A DNA stretch of 36,330 bases from Deltaproteobacteria bacterium RBG_16_44_11 (GTDB lineage Bacteria > Desulfobacterota > Syntrophia > Syntrophales > Smithellaceae): positions 54,589 to 90,918 of the forward strand of contig MGQN01000035.1 of assembly GCA_001797845.1 (NCBI GenBank), written 5' to 3'. The position numbers and the translations under genes are program-made. Shown piece after piece: positions 22,065-30,391 of the stretch. The stretch's first letter is position 1. The number at the start of each line of letters is the position of its first letter. The notes under the pieces are model-generated. The model made no database searches and was not told the origin of the DNA. It was given only the letters and a program-made list of their open reading frames with translations.

Positions 22065-23378
22065 CTAGCGCCTTGGTTCTTTCTTGTAATTTTTCCCGTA
22101 CTCCGGATCAATCTTCACCAGCGCCGCTACAACAAATCCGGGGATTGTCGTGATCAAAATCCAGATGAAGAAATTTTTATAGCCGAGCATTTCCTGAATC
22201 CAGCCGCTGGCCATTGCCGGCATCATCATGCCCAATGCCATAATGCCGGTGCCGATGGCGTAAAACACGGTTTTGTATTCCCCCTGCGCCACCATGATCA
22301 TGTACATTGTATAAGCGGTAAAGCCAAAACCATAACCGAATTGCTCCAGCGCGACGGCCGAACAAATGAGCCATAAACTCTGAGGCATCGCGTGCGAAAG
22401 ATACACAAAAATCAAATCCGGCAGGTGCATAATCAGAACCATCGGCCACAGCCAGAACTTCAATCCTTTTTTGTAAATAACGTAGCCGCCGAAAAGTCCG
22501 CCCAGCATCAGCGCTACCACGCCCACTGTGCCGTAAATGAAACCGACCTCAGTGGTGGTAAGCCCTAAGCCGCCGCTGATACGCGCATCAAGCAGGAAGG
22601 GAGCAACCATTTTGACGAGTTGAGCTTCGGCAAAGCGGTAAAACAAAAAAAAGCAGATAATAATTAGAATGTCTTTGCGCCGGAAAAACAATGTCAGTAT
22701 ACGAAAATATTCCGCCAGAAAACTTTTCCCTTTATTGAAGGGGGCGCTTTTATCGGCTATGGGGTAGGGCAGAACAAAAAAGTGATAAAGGCAAAGAGCC
22801 ATAAAAAAAGCCGCAGCGATGATAAAAGTTATCGACCAGGCGGAGGCGACCGGATAACCATGTTCCTGTAAAAGCCCCGCTCCGATGACCAGGCCGCCTT
22901 TGGAGGCGATGGTGGCAATACGGTAAAAAATTGTGCGCACGCCAATGAAAGCCGCCTGCTGTGGTGTGTCTAAACCCAGCATATAAAAGCCGTCGGCGGC
23001 AATATCATGTGTGGCGGAGGAAAAAGCCATTATCCAGAACATCGCCAGCGTGTAGCGGACAAAATCATGCGTGGGCAGGGTGAGGGCGACACAAGCCAGA
23101 GACCCGCCGATCGCCAACTGCATTACCAGGATCCAGAAACGCTTGGTGCGGAAAAGATCGACAAAAGGGCTCCACAGAGGTTTGATTACCCACGGCAGGT
23201 AAAGCCAACTGGTGTAAAGGGCGATTTGTGTATTGGAAAGTCCGAGATTTTTGTAAAGAACAACGCTGACGGTCATGGCGATCATATACGGGATACCTTC
23301 GGCCAGATAGATAGACGGAACCCACAACCAGGGTTTCCGATTTGCATTATTCGTTATTTCTTCTTTTATTTTGGACAT
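22065..23378 (-). CDS. ampG: AmpG-like MFS muropeptide permease
   Basis: A 437-aa, multi-spanning (about 12 TM) major facilitator protein. YLAEGIPYMI near the start, then YTSWLYLPWVIKPLWSP, and ATHDIAADGFYMLGLD are the AmpG-family signatures. AmpG brings GlcNAc-anhydroMurNAc peptides from the periplasm to the cytoplasm for recycling and, in enterobacteria, feeds beta-lactamase induction. The gene is followed by MurU- and AmgK-like genes and preceded by a SpoIID-type lytic transglycosylase, the enzyme class that makes anhydro-muropeptides, which strengthens the call. Confidence 0.85.
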   Translation of the reverse strand: MSKIKEEITNNANRKPWLWVPSIYLAEGIPYMIAMTVSVVLYKNLGLSNTQIALYTSWLYLPWVIKPLWSPFVDLFRTKRFWILVMQLAIGGSLACVALTLPTHDFVRYTLAMFWIMAFSSATHDIAADGFYMLGLDTPQQAAFIGVRTIFYRIATIASKGGLVIGAGLLQEHGYPVASAWSITFIIAAAFFMALCLYHFFVLPYPIADKSAPFNKGKSFLAEYFRILTLFFRRKDILIIICFFLFYRFAEAQLVKMVAPFLLDARISGGLGLTTTEVGFIYGTVGVVALMLGGLFGGYVIYKKGLKFWLWPMVLIMHLPDLIFVYLSHAMPQSLWLICSAVALEQFGYGFGFTAYTMYMIMVAQGEYKTVFYAIGTGIMALGMMMPAMASGWIQEMLGYKNFFIWILITTIPGFVVAALVKIDPEYGKNYKKEPRR

Positions 23379-23453
23379 GGTTTAAAATTATTTCTTTTTT
23401 TCAAATCTTCGTTAATTAAATATCGCTTTGTGCTCTCAATCGAAATTAATCAC

Positions 23454-23480
23454 TGGATACCGGCCTGCGCCGGTATGACA
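23454..23480. repeat. short GGATACCGGC-type dispersed repeat
   Basis: ATACCGGC and GCCGGTAT form an 8-bp stem with a 4-nt loop (23457-23476), inside TGGATACCGG...GGTATGACA. This is the common repeat unit whose translation gives the spurious peptide WIPACAGMT. It lies in the 123-nt gap between the SpoIID-like and AmpG-like genes and may act as a hairpin. Confidence 0.6.
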
Positions 23481-23501
23481 AAATCAGTAAACAAGAAATC
23501 A

Positions 23502-24827
23502 TTAATACAATTTTTTTATCTGAGCGCCGGTGAAGTAGTGCGCCAATATATCCTTAGCTTTAAATCCTTTCGTGGCCATTACTGCCGCGCCGATTTGGCA
23601 TAAGCCTATGCCGTGACCCCAGCCACCGCCGTCAAGGATGAAACGGGAGATTGTGCCGTTTGCTTCCCGTTCGGTGGATACGACAAACGCGCTGCTTAAA
23701 AGATGACTGGGCGAAAGCCAGCGGCGGATTTCCAATTCTTTGCCGACAATCACAGTTTTTTTGGAACCTTCAATTCTTAATTTATAAATCCTGCCCGATG
23801 GGCCACGGGCGACCACAACAAGGTTTTCCAGTCTGCCCACATCTATGCCCGATTTTTTGCGGATAATTTCTTCCAAATCCCGCCGCTTATATATGACTTG
23901 CCAGCGGTAAAAATCAAGTGTTTCCCGGTCAAATGAAGGCAGTATCCGCTGTAAAATTTTTTTATCGGAAGTATTGCAATAAGCCGGCGGTTTTGATCTT
24001 AACCAGGCGTCGGCATCTTTTTCCGTTAAAATCGGCGGCTTTGTTTCGGCATCATCGGTTATACTGCAAAGATACTCAACAAATACATCCTCCCATGCGG
24101 TTGAAAAAATGTCTGTCTGCCCTCCACAGCACTTATAGTAGCGTGCGTCGCATATTTCTTGGTCGCTTACCAGAAACAATCCCCGTGTGTCTTCAATTGC
24201 TGCCGCTACGTTGGCGGATAGAATCCTTGTTATTCCCTGATAGCGCTGACAATGGTCATCTGCGCAGACATCAAAGAATTGGTGGTCGTTGACATCCTGC
24301 CAGGTGATGAATTCATTTTCCCTTACTGTTTTTTTCTCTGTTAAAACGCTTGATGATTTTTTCTTTTCCAGCATGGCCACAAGCCAGCTGCGGGCGACAA
24401 CGGCCTGCGCCTTGAGGAATTCCAGAGGCGCTTCAGCGGACATTTCCGAAGAAATGACCGAGGCCAGATAATCTTCCAGAGATATGATGTTGATGAGATT
24501 AAACGAATTGTTTCTGCAGGCTAAAAAGGCAATATCGCCGCGAAAAGTTTGTTCTTGGTTTTGTTGCCAGTGAAAGTCAATGCCGATTTTTATATCCGGC
24601 ACGGTAAAAGTTGCTCCCTCTTGAGCAAAAAGAAAAATTTCTTTTTGTTTCTCTATTTGAGTACCGGACGCATTATTTAGATAAACATATCCCGCAGAAC
24701 AATGAGCGATAAATTTGCCGCTTATCATCCCGCAGGCAGAGAAGATAAATTCTCCGTTTAGATTTATACGGGCTTCTTGACGATTTTGCAGAAGAGCTAC
24801 TTTTATTTTTGGTTCATCAGCAATCAT
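23502..24827 (-). CDS. SpoIID/LytB-domain protein, probable lytic transglycosylase
   Basis: A 441-aa protein with the SpoIID domain: ISLEDYLASVISSEMSAEAP with the catalytic Glu region, FLKAQAVVARSW, ADDHCQRYQG, CCGGQTD, and the C-terminal GGGWGHGIGLCQIGA followed by YFTGAQIKKLY. SpoIID cleaves denuded or peptide-bearing glycan strands to anhydro products. No signal peptide is visible at the ATG at 24827, which is odd for a wall enzyme; the first 100 residues look like a beta-rich N-terminal domain. As first gene of the block leading to AmpG, MurU and AmgK, it fits the release step of wall recycling. Confidence 0.83.
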   Translation of the reverse strand: MIADEPKIKVALLQNRQEARINLNGEFIFSACGMISGKFIAHCSAGYVYLNNASGTQIEKQKEIFLFAQEGATFTVPDIKIGIDFHWQQNQEQTFRGDIAFLACRNNSFNLINIISLEDYLASVISSEMSAEAPLEFLKAQAVVARSWLVAMLEKKKSSSVLTEKKTVRENEFITWQDVNDHQFFDVCADDHCQRYQGITRILSANVAAAIEDTRGLFLVSDQEICDARYYKCCGGQTDIFSTAWEDVFVEYLCSITDDAETKPPILTEKDADAWLRSKPPAYCNTSDKKILQRILPSFDRETLDFYRWQVIYKRRDLEEIIRKKSGIDVGRLENLVVVARGPSGRIYKLRIEGSKKTVIVGKELEIRRWLSPSHLLSSAFVVSTEREANGTISRFILDGGGWGHGIGLCQIGAAVMATKGFKAKDILAHYFTGAQIKKLY

Positions 24828-24937
24828 AAGTGTTTGAGCCGTTTTTAAGAATGAATCCGATTTTTATGAGTAAAAGTCAGAGAAGTCAAGAAAGTTATCA
24901 GCAAGAAAAATATTCGCGCAAAAAATCAACTTAATGC

Positions 24938-24966
24938 TTGAATATTATTAATTTATCGTGTATGAG
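24938..24966 (+). promoter_or_regulatory. possible promoter of the MinD-like gene
   Basis: TTGAAT (24938-24943), a 17-nt spacer, and TATGAG (24961-24966) end 30 nt before the MinD-like start. Match to consensus is moderate. The 169-nt divergent intergenic region holds no other feature I can support. Confidence 0.33.
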
Positions 24967-24996
24967 TCTAAAAAATAATTAAAAGTCGGATGGCTT

Positions 24997-25917
24997 ATGG
25001 TGCATATCTGGCCAATTGGAGGGGGCAAAGGCGGGTCGGGGAAAAGTTTCTTGACCAGCTCTCTGGGACGCCTTTTAGCGGGATTGGGTAAAAAAACCCT
25101 GCTGGTCGATCTCGATTTAGGTTCAGCGAATCTGCACACGCTGGTTGATGTGCCTTATCCGGAAAAGAGTTTTTCCGATTTCATTCGAAAAAAAATACCA
25201 CTTTTAGAAGACGTTGTTTCAGAAACTCCCGTACCGAACCTTTATATAATCAGCGGCGCTCACGATAACTTGGATATTGCCAACCTTCCCTATGAACAAA
25301 AAGTAAAAATCCTTAAAGCCATAGCCAGGTTGGACTATGACTGGATTTTGCTGGATTTAGGCGCCGGCACTTCTTTTAATACTCTTGATTTTTTTCTGAT
25401 TTCGCAAAACAGCATGTTTATTACAACGCCGGAACCTACATCTATTGAAAACGTTTACCGATTGGTTCGCGCTATTTATTTTCGCCGGATTCGTCACTAT
25501 TTCAACGCGACTGATTTTAAGGCGTTAGAAGAAGAAGTTCTGCGGCAGTTCGGAGAAGGTTCTTTTAATAATCCTGATTGCATTATGGAAGTGATTAAAG
25601 AGGCGCATCCCGAAAAGAACTTACTGTTGGAAAACGACTTCAACTCTTTTAAATTTAAGCTTGTTTTGAATCAATTACGCAAACACGATAATATCGCTTT
25701 AGGTTCCCAGATATGCAAGATTATTGAAAAGCATCTTGGCCTTCAAGTAGATTTTGCCGGTAATATAGCGTTCGATGATCGCGTTCATGACGCCATTTGT
25801 CAGCGGGTGTCGTTTTTGGATCGTTATCCTTACACGCGCACCGCTTATGATTTGAGAGAGCTAAGTAAGCGCATCGCTCAGTTCACCGGGCAACAATTGT
25901 TGATTCGCTATACTTAG
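24997..25917 (+). CDS. MinD/FlhG-like P-loop ATPase
   Basis: A 306-aa SIMIBI ATPase of the ParA/MinD group. It has the deviant Walker A GGKGGSGKS (9-17) with the signature lysine Lys11, the VDLDLGSANLHT switch with Asp38 and Asp40, and a later LLDLGAGTS. The long insert near 170-235 and the motif LGSANLHT resemble FlhG/FleN-type proteins more than cell-division MinD. Such ATPases set number or position of polar machines. It is followed after 49 nt by a J-like/RodZ-like HTH gene. Whether it positions the type II secretion apparatus encoded downstream is speculation. Confidence 0.8.
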   Translation: MVHIWPIGGGKGGSGKSFLTSSLGRLLAGLGKKTLLVDLDLGSANLHTLVDVPYPEKSFSDFIRKKIPLLEDVVSETPVPNLYIISGAHDNLDIANLPYEQKVKILKAIARLDYDWILLDLGAGTSFNTLDFFLISQNSMFITTPEPTSIENVYRLVRAIYFRRIRHYFNATDFKALEEEVLRQFGEGSFNNPDCIMEVIKEAHPEKNLLLENDFNSFKFKLVLNQLRKHDNIALGSQICKIIEKHLGLQVDFAGNIAFDDRVHDAICQRVSFLDRYPYTRTAYDLRELSKRIAQFTGQQLLIRYT

Positions 25918-25966
25918 AAATCAGCAATTTTTTGAAAAATTCAAAAAATGACTTTTGAGGTCATCG

Positions 25967-26644
25967 ATGAAGAAAGATTTTGCCAAGCTAAATTATTATG
26001 AAATGCTGGATATCAAACCGGACGCGGCTTTTTTTGAAATCCGTCACGCGTATAATGCCGCTTTGCAAATTTATGAGGCGGATTCTCTGGTCAGCTATTC
26101 TTTTTTTTCGCGGGAAGAAAGAAAAGAAATACTTAATCTCTTGGAAAAAGCTTATTCGACTCTCATTAATGGGAAAGGAAGAAAAAACTACGACAACCAA
26201 CTAATGCAGACAGGCGTTTTAGCTTCTCCAGGCAATAAAGCGGCGGCAAGAAAGCCGGCCTGCATTTATGACGTTAAGCGACAATCAGGCACGACAGTTT
26301 TGCCCAAAAATAATAAAGCCGCTTTAAGGGCAAATGTTGCTCAAAATAAGCGCATTAATGAAATTTTATCAAAGGATGAAATTAGCGGCGCTGATCTAAA
26401 GGCCATTAGAAATGAACTGGGTGTGGCCATTGAAAAGATTGCCTCCGAAACAAGAATCCGCATGGATTATCTAATAGGCATGGAGGAAAATAAGATTGAC
26501 CGCCTGCCGGCAGTAGCTTTTCTTAAAGGATTCGTTAAATCTTATTTGAAGTGCCTCTGCGTTGAGCCGGTAGAGGGGATTTGCGCGCGCTATATAGAAG
26601 GCCTGGCGCGTATGGGGAAAAATAATGAGACGGGAGTATTTTAA
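25967..26644 (+). CDS. J-like domain plus RodZ-type helix-turn-helix protein
   Basis: A 225-aa protein. Residues about 8-76 resemble a DnaJ domain (YYEMLDIKPDAAFFEIRHAY and AYSTLINGKGRKNYD), but where the HPD tripeptide should be the sequence reads YEA (LQIYEADS), so it cannot be a standard DnaK stimulator. After a linker, residues about 145-200 form a RodZ/HTH_25-like helix-turn-helix (LKAIRNELGVAIEKIASETR, YLIGMEENKIDRLPA, FLKGFVKSY). No transmembrane segment follows, unlike RodZ. The start is the ATG at 25967 after GAGGT. Pairing with the MinD-like gene suggests a two-protein positioning or regulatory module; the function is unknown. Confidence 0.7.
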   Translation: MKKDFAKLNYYEMLDIKPDAAFFEIRHAYNAALQIYEADSLVSYSFFSREERKEILNLLEKAYSTLINGKGRKNYDNQLMQTGVLASPGNKAAARKPACIYDVKRQSGTTVLPKNNKAALRANVAQNKRINEILSKDEISGADLKAIRNELGVAIEKIASETRIRMDYLIGMEENKIDRLPAVAFLKGFVKSYLKCLCVEPVEGICARYIEGLARMGKNNETGVF

Positions 26645-26749
26645 ATTTTGAGTTCCCGATGGATTGAAAATAGATGCCTTTAAATGACTGCACAGGGAAA
26701 GTAAACGAAGCAATCCGCGTTTATTAAATCGGAAGAAAGGAGGGAAATT

Positions 26750-27490
26750 ATGATAAAAATAATTTTTGCTTATACAAGCTTATTTTTATTCTGCACCACT
26801 ATGGCAATTGCGGCGGAACAACAGTTTGAATCCGATAAGATTAAAACATCGGGTGGAGACCTTATCATAACGTTTATTGGTCATGGAACATTAATGATGT
26901 CTTGGGGCGGCAAAATTATCCATGTTGATCCGGTGTTGGGGGAGGCCGATTATTCCAAGCTGCCCAAAGCCGATTTGATCATCATAACCCATGAACATTC
27001 TGATCATTTCGATCTTAGGGCTATAGACCTTGTGAAAATGGCAAAAACAAAAATAGTGGCGAATGAAAATGTTGCCAAACAACTTTCAAAAATAATAATG
27101 ATGAAAAATGGCGACATCCAGATTCTCGAAGGCTTCCGGATCGAAGCCGTTCCTGCATACAATATCGAGCATATGCGCACTCCCGGTGTCCCTTTCCATC
27201 CCAAAGGAGCAGGTAACGGATATATCGTTACCTTCGGTGACAAGCGTGTATATATTGCCGGGGACACGGAAAACACTCCGGAAATGAAAAAGCTCACTGG
27301 AATCGATATTGCGTTTCTACCCATGAATCTGCCCTATACGATGACTCCGGAGATGGTGGCCGACGCGGCCAAATCTTTCCGTCCAAAAATACTTTATCCT
27401 TACCATTACGGAAATACGAACATTCCCACGTTTCTTGATTTACTTAAAGGTGAGACTGCAATCGAAGTACGCATCCGTAAGATGCAGTAA
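26750..27490 (+). CDS. exported metallo-beta-lactamase-fold hydrolase (UlaG-like)
   Basis: A 246-aa protein with a type I signal peptide (residues 1-21, cleavage likely after AIA) and an MBL core: THEHSDH (80-86) with His81, His83, Asp85 and His86, then YIAGDTE and a final YPYHYGNT. The fold and the short length match the UlaG/L-ascorbate-6-phosphate lactonase-like subgroup (COG2220), which includes many metal-dependent hydrolases of unknown substrate. Periplasmic location is unusual for this subgroup. A strong AAGGAGGGAAATT ribosome binding site precedes the ATG. It stands alone between the MinD module and the secretion operon. Confidence 0.8.
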   Translation: MIKIIFAYTSLFLFCTTMAIAAEQQFESDKIKTSGGDLIITFIGHGTLMMSWGGKIIHVDPVLGEADYSKLPKADLIIITHEHSDHFDLRAIDLVKMAKTKIVANENVAKQLSKIIMMKNGDIQILEGFRIEAVPAYNIEHMRTPGVPFHPKGAGNGYIVTFGDKRVYIAGDTENTPEMKKLTGIDIAFLPMNLPYTMTPEMVADAAKSFRPKILYPYHYGNTNIPTFLDLLKGETAIEVRIRKMQ

Positions 27491-27579
27491 TTACAGCTCC
27501 AAAACATAAAACTCTGTTTTCGTTTGCCACGGTAATATTCCCCGGGAAGTTTTTTCAGTTTTTAAATTAACAATAATAA

Positions 27580-27585
27580 TATAAT
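27580..27585 (+). promoter_or_regulatory. possible -10 box for the type II secretion operon
   Basis: An exact TATAAT in the 212-nt AT-rich gap before gspF, about 118 nt upstream of the start. The -35 position is poor (AGTTTT at 17-nt spacing). No gene or GspE remnant was found in the gap (27491-27702). Confidence 0.28.
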
Positions 27586-27702
27586 AATTCAGAAAAGGCG
27601 TGTTGTCGTATAAGACGGAATAAGTGCTTGGTGATTTATTGAATCTAACCGGAAATCATGTTAGAGCAAACAAGTTATTTTAGCCTGACGGGGTAAATTT
27701 AG

Positions 27703-28929
27703 ATGAGCGTTTACGAATATGTAGCTTTGGATGAAAAGGGACGGCAGTGCAAAGGCTTTATTGACGCGACAGGCGTCGCCGCAGCAAGACAAAAATTGCG
27801 CGAAGAAGGAGTTTATCCTGTCGAAATCAGCCAGACGCAACAGAAGAAAGATACTGTATTATCAGGTATTTTTGACATTAACCTGTGGCAAAAGGTTTCC
27901 GCCAAGGAGATATCGGTCTTCACCCGACAGCTTTCCACCTTGCTGGGTGCGGGGATCCCGCTAGTGCCTTCGTTTTCTATATTGCTGGCGCAGACGAAAA
28001 ATACCCTGTTAAGAAAAATATTGGCGCAGATTCGCGGCGATCTTAATGAAGGTAAGAGCCTGACGACAAGCATGGAAAATTTCCCTCGCGTCTTTCCGCC
28101 TTTTTATATAAATATGGTCAAGGCCGGAGAGGCATCGGGAACGATTAACCTTGTTTTAGAGCGGCTGGCCGATTTCAGCGAAAACCAGCAGACTTTGATG
28201 AACAAGATACGCTCGGCGCTGGCTTATCCGGTAATCATGCTTTTTATCGGCAGTTTGGTTATTTTTCTTTTGATGACTTTTGTTGTTCCGCAGATTACCG
28301 AAATTTTCTCCGATATGCATCAAAGCCTCCCTTTTATCACGGTTGTTTTGATCGCGGTAAGTAATTTTTTAAAACTTTTCTGGTGGCTGATTTTGATTTT
28401 AATCGCGGCGGTAATTGTTGTTTTTAAATATATGACAAAAGGCACGGACGCGGGGAAGCGCTTTTGGGACAATGTGCGCCTGAAAGCTCCTGTCCTGGGA
28501 GCGATTAATCTCAAAATCGCGATTGCCCGCTTTTCCCGGACACTAGCAACTCTTTTGCAAAGCGGCGTGCCGCTGCTTTCGGCGATGGACATTGTCCGCA
28601 ATGTTGTAAATAATATTTTTATCGGCGAAACAATCAGCAAAGCGGCTAAGGAAGTGGAGGAAGGGCAGGGACTGGCCGGACCGCTTACGCAAAGCGGCAT
28701 TTTTCCACCGATGGTTACGGAAATGATTGCCGTGGGAGAGCAAAGCGGCTCGCTGGAAAAGATGCTCAACCGTGTTGCTACAACTTACGAAACGGAAGCA
28801 CAATCGGATATTATGGTGATGACCTCTTTGCTGGAGCCGTTAATGATTCTGGCTATGGGTCTTATCGTCGGCTTTATTGTCGTATCAATTTTACTGCCGA
28901 TCTTTGAGATGAACCAGATGGTAAAATAA
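27703..28929 (+). CDS. gspF: type II secretion system inner-membrane protein GspF
   Basis: A 408-aa polytopic protein with the two repeated T2SSF domains (about 70-195 and 275-398). Each has the pattern FTRQLSTLLGAGIPL or FSRTLATLLQSGVPL, followed by helices and GEASG or GEQSG, and three membrane spans (near 170-190, 220-242 and 378-400). GspF is the inner-membrane platform contacted by the GspE ATPase and the assembling pseudopilus. It is the first gene of the operon here; the usual upstream gspE is missing. The start ATG is at 27703, after GACGGGGTAAATTTAG, a modest ribosome binding site. Confidence 0.93.
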   Translation: MSVYEYVALDEKGRQCKGFIDATGVAAARQKLREEGVYPVEISQTQQKKDTVLSGIFDINLWQKVSAKEISVFTRQLSTLLGAGIPLVPSFSILLAQTKNTLLRKILAQIRGDLNEGKSLTTSMENFPRVFPPFYINMVKAGEASGTINLVLERLADFSENQQTLMNKIRSALAYPVIMLFIGSLVIFLLMTFVVPQITEIFSDMHQSLPFITVVLIAVSNFLKLFWWLILILIAAVIVVFKYMTKGTDAGKRFWDNVRLKAPVLGAINLKIAIARFSRTLATLLQSGVPLLSAMDIVRNVVNNIFIGETISKAAKEVEEGQGLAGPLTQSGIFPPMVTEMIAVGEQSGSLEKMLNRVATTYETEAQSDIMVMTSLLEPLMILAMGLIVGFIVVSILLPIFEMNQMVK

Positions 28930-28966
28930 AATTTGCGTTTACTGCATTTTAAAAGGGAGAAATGTT

Positions 28967-29419
28967 ATGAAAATAAATAAGCAAAAGATAAAAGCACAGG
29001 CCGGATTTACCTTAATCGAACTAATGGTGGTGATAGTCATCATAGGGGTGCTGGCGGGTTTGATTATTCCCCGGGTTATGGGGCGTCCAGACGAAGCGCG
29101 GCAGGCCAAGGCTAAAATTCAGATGGAAAGTCTAGAATCGGCATTGAAACTTTACAAACTCGACAGCGGCAATTATCCCACAACGGAGCAAGGCCTGAAA
29201 GCCCTGGTTGAGCTTCCCACTGTCGGCAATCTGCCGAAAAACTGGCGGCAAGGCGGCTATCTTGAAAAAGGCAAAGTACCAAAAGACCCCTGGGGGAATG
29301 AATTTATTTATATGAGCCCCGGCTCTCACGGCGATTTTGATTTAATTTGTTTGGGTAAAGACGGTGACGCTGGAGGAGAAGGTTTCGACAAAGATATCAA
29401 TAACTGGGAAATCGAATAG
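28967..29419 (+). CDS. gspG: major pseudopilin GspG
   Basis: A 150-aa prepilin. The prepilin peptidase site is AQAG-FTLIELMVV, cut after Gly13, leaving Phe1 and Glu5 of the mature protein. The C-terminal globular domain has the GspG signature YPTTEQGLKALV and PKDPWGNEFIYMSPG, then a calcium-binding loop DGDAGGEGFDKDI. GspG polymerises into the pseudopilus that pushes substrates through the secretin. An AAAAGGGAGAAATGTT leader gives a strong ribosome binding site, and the gene starts 37 nt after gspF. As the major subunit it should be the most abundant product of the operon. Confidence 0.95.
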   Translation: MKINKQKIKAQAGFTLIELMVVIVIIGVLAGLIIPRVMGRPDEARQAKAKIQMESLESALKLYKLDSGNYPTTEQGLKALVELPTVGNLPKNWRQGGYLEKGKVPKDPWGNEFIYMSPGSHGDFDLICLGKDGDAGGEGFDKDINNWEIE

Positions 29420-29429
29420 TAAGAACTCA

Positions 29430-30005
29430 ATGATATATTCCCGTATATTGAATTTAACAATTCTGAAAAGAAGTATTTTTACCAAGCCGCGGGGTTTTAC
29501 GTTGCTTGAGCTGTTGGTGGTTATTGCCCTTATCGGCGTGGTTTTAGTTCTGGCTGTTCCCACCACCAGAGATGTTTTAACCGGTGACAATCTAAAAAAA
29601 GCTTCACGCCAATTGATCGGCCTGGAAAGAAAGTTACGTGTGGAGGCTGTCCGGGATCAGACAGATTATATTCTTTGTTTCGATTTACCCACATCAAGTT
29701 ATTGGGTGATTACTTCCGATATGACGCCGGAAAAAGAACATGAAGTTAAAAAAAACGCAAAAAAATTTCCGGCGGACGTTGTTCTTATGGATATTGTGGG
29801 GGAAAGCAATAAAAAGATTTCTACAGGGGAAGTTAAAATAAAATTCGCAAAAAATAATTTATGCCCCCCGATGATCATTCACCTTGGCCACGGGGAAGAC
29901 AGGATGACTTTGGTCGTTAATCCCTTCTTAGGTATAACCGGTGTTTATGATGAATATGTAGATATTTCAGTAGATGAAGGTTTGGGAAGAAAGTCAACAA
30001 AGTAG
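29430..30005 (+). CDS. gspH: minor pseudopilin GspH
   Basis: A 191-aa prepilin-like protein with the leader ending KPRG-FTLLELLVVIALIG, Glu5 present, and then a beta-rich domain (LERKLRVEAVRDQTDYILCF). Position between gspG and gspI and the GspH/FimT-like helix pattern give the call. I use the ATG at 29430, 11 nt after the gspG stop; the frame stays open into gspG. The leader is long (about 21 residues). GspH joins the pseudopilus below the GspI-J-K tip. Confidence 0.85.
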   Translation: MIYSRILNLTILKRSIFTKPRGFTLLELLVVIALIGVVLVLAVPTTRDVLTGDNLKKASRQLIGLERKLRVEAVRDQTDYILCFDLPTSSYWVITSDMTPEKEHEVKKNAKKFPADVVLMDIVGESNKKISTGEVKIKFAKNNLCPPMIIHLGHGEDRMTLVVNPFLGITGVYDEYVDISVDEGLGRKSTK

Positions 30006-30019
30006 AATGGTTTTTTCAT

Positions 30020-30388
30020 ATGCAAAATAAAAATGCCGGCTTTACGCTGATGGAAGTGTTGATTGCGATGGCTATTTTAGCGATCGCGCTGGTAGGCGTT
30101 TTTCAGTTGCAGTCGCAAAGCATTTCCATGGCCACGGATTCCCGATTTATGACCACCGCGGCGCTTTTGGCGCAAAGTAAAATGGTCGAGATTGAATCCG
30201 GAATCGTTTCATCCAGCCGCGCCCAGGACGGAGACTTTGGGGATGATTATCCTCAATATAGCTGGCGGCTGGAAGTTACCGATACCCAGTTGCCGCAATT
30301 TAAAAAAATAGAAGTTACCGTCAGAAATAAAGCCTTCCTGCGGGGCGGCACCTATAAACTTGTTCTTTATAAGGCAACAGGAATCTAA
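30020..30388 (+). CDS. gspI: minor pseudopilin GspI
   Basis: A 122-aa prepilin. The short leader MQNKNAG is followed by FTLMEVLIAMAILAIALVGV with Glu5 present, then LLAQSKMVEIESG and YSWRLEVTDTQLPQFKKIEV, which match the small GspI fold. GspI nucleates the tip complex with GspJ and GspK. It lies 14 nt after gspH and 3 nt before gspJ. Confidence 0.9.
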   Translation: MQNKNAGFTLMEVLIAMAILAIALVGVFQLQSQSISMATDSRFMTTAALLAQSKMVEIESGIVSSSRAQDGDFGDDYPQYSWRLEVTDTQLPQFKKIEVTVRNKAFLRGGTYKLVLYKATGI

Positions 30389-30391
30389 GTT

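Noticed and set aside
23007..23603. 198-aa plus-strand open frame antisense to ampG
   Set aside because: Its N-terminal part mirrors the AmpG gene and its later part (HWIPACAGMTK) is the translation of a non-coding dispersed repeat.
27491..27702. Remnant of gspE before gspF
   Set aside because: No Walker motifs or GspE-like peptides in any frame; AT-rich spacer only.
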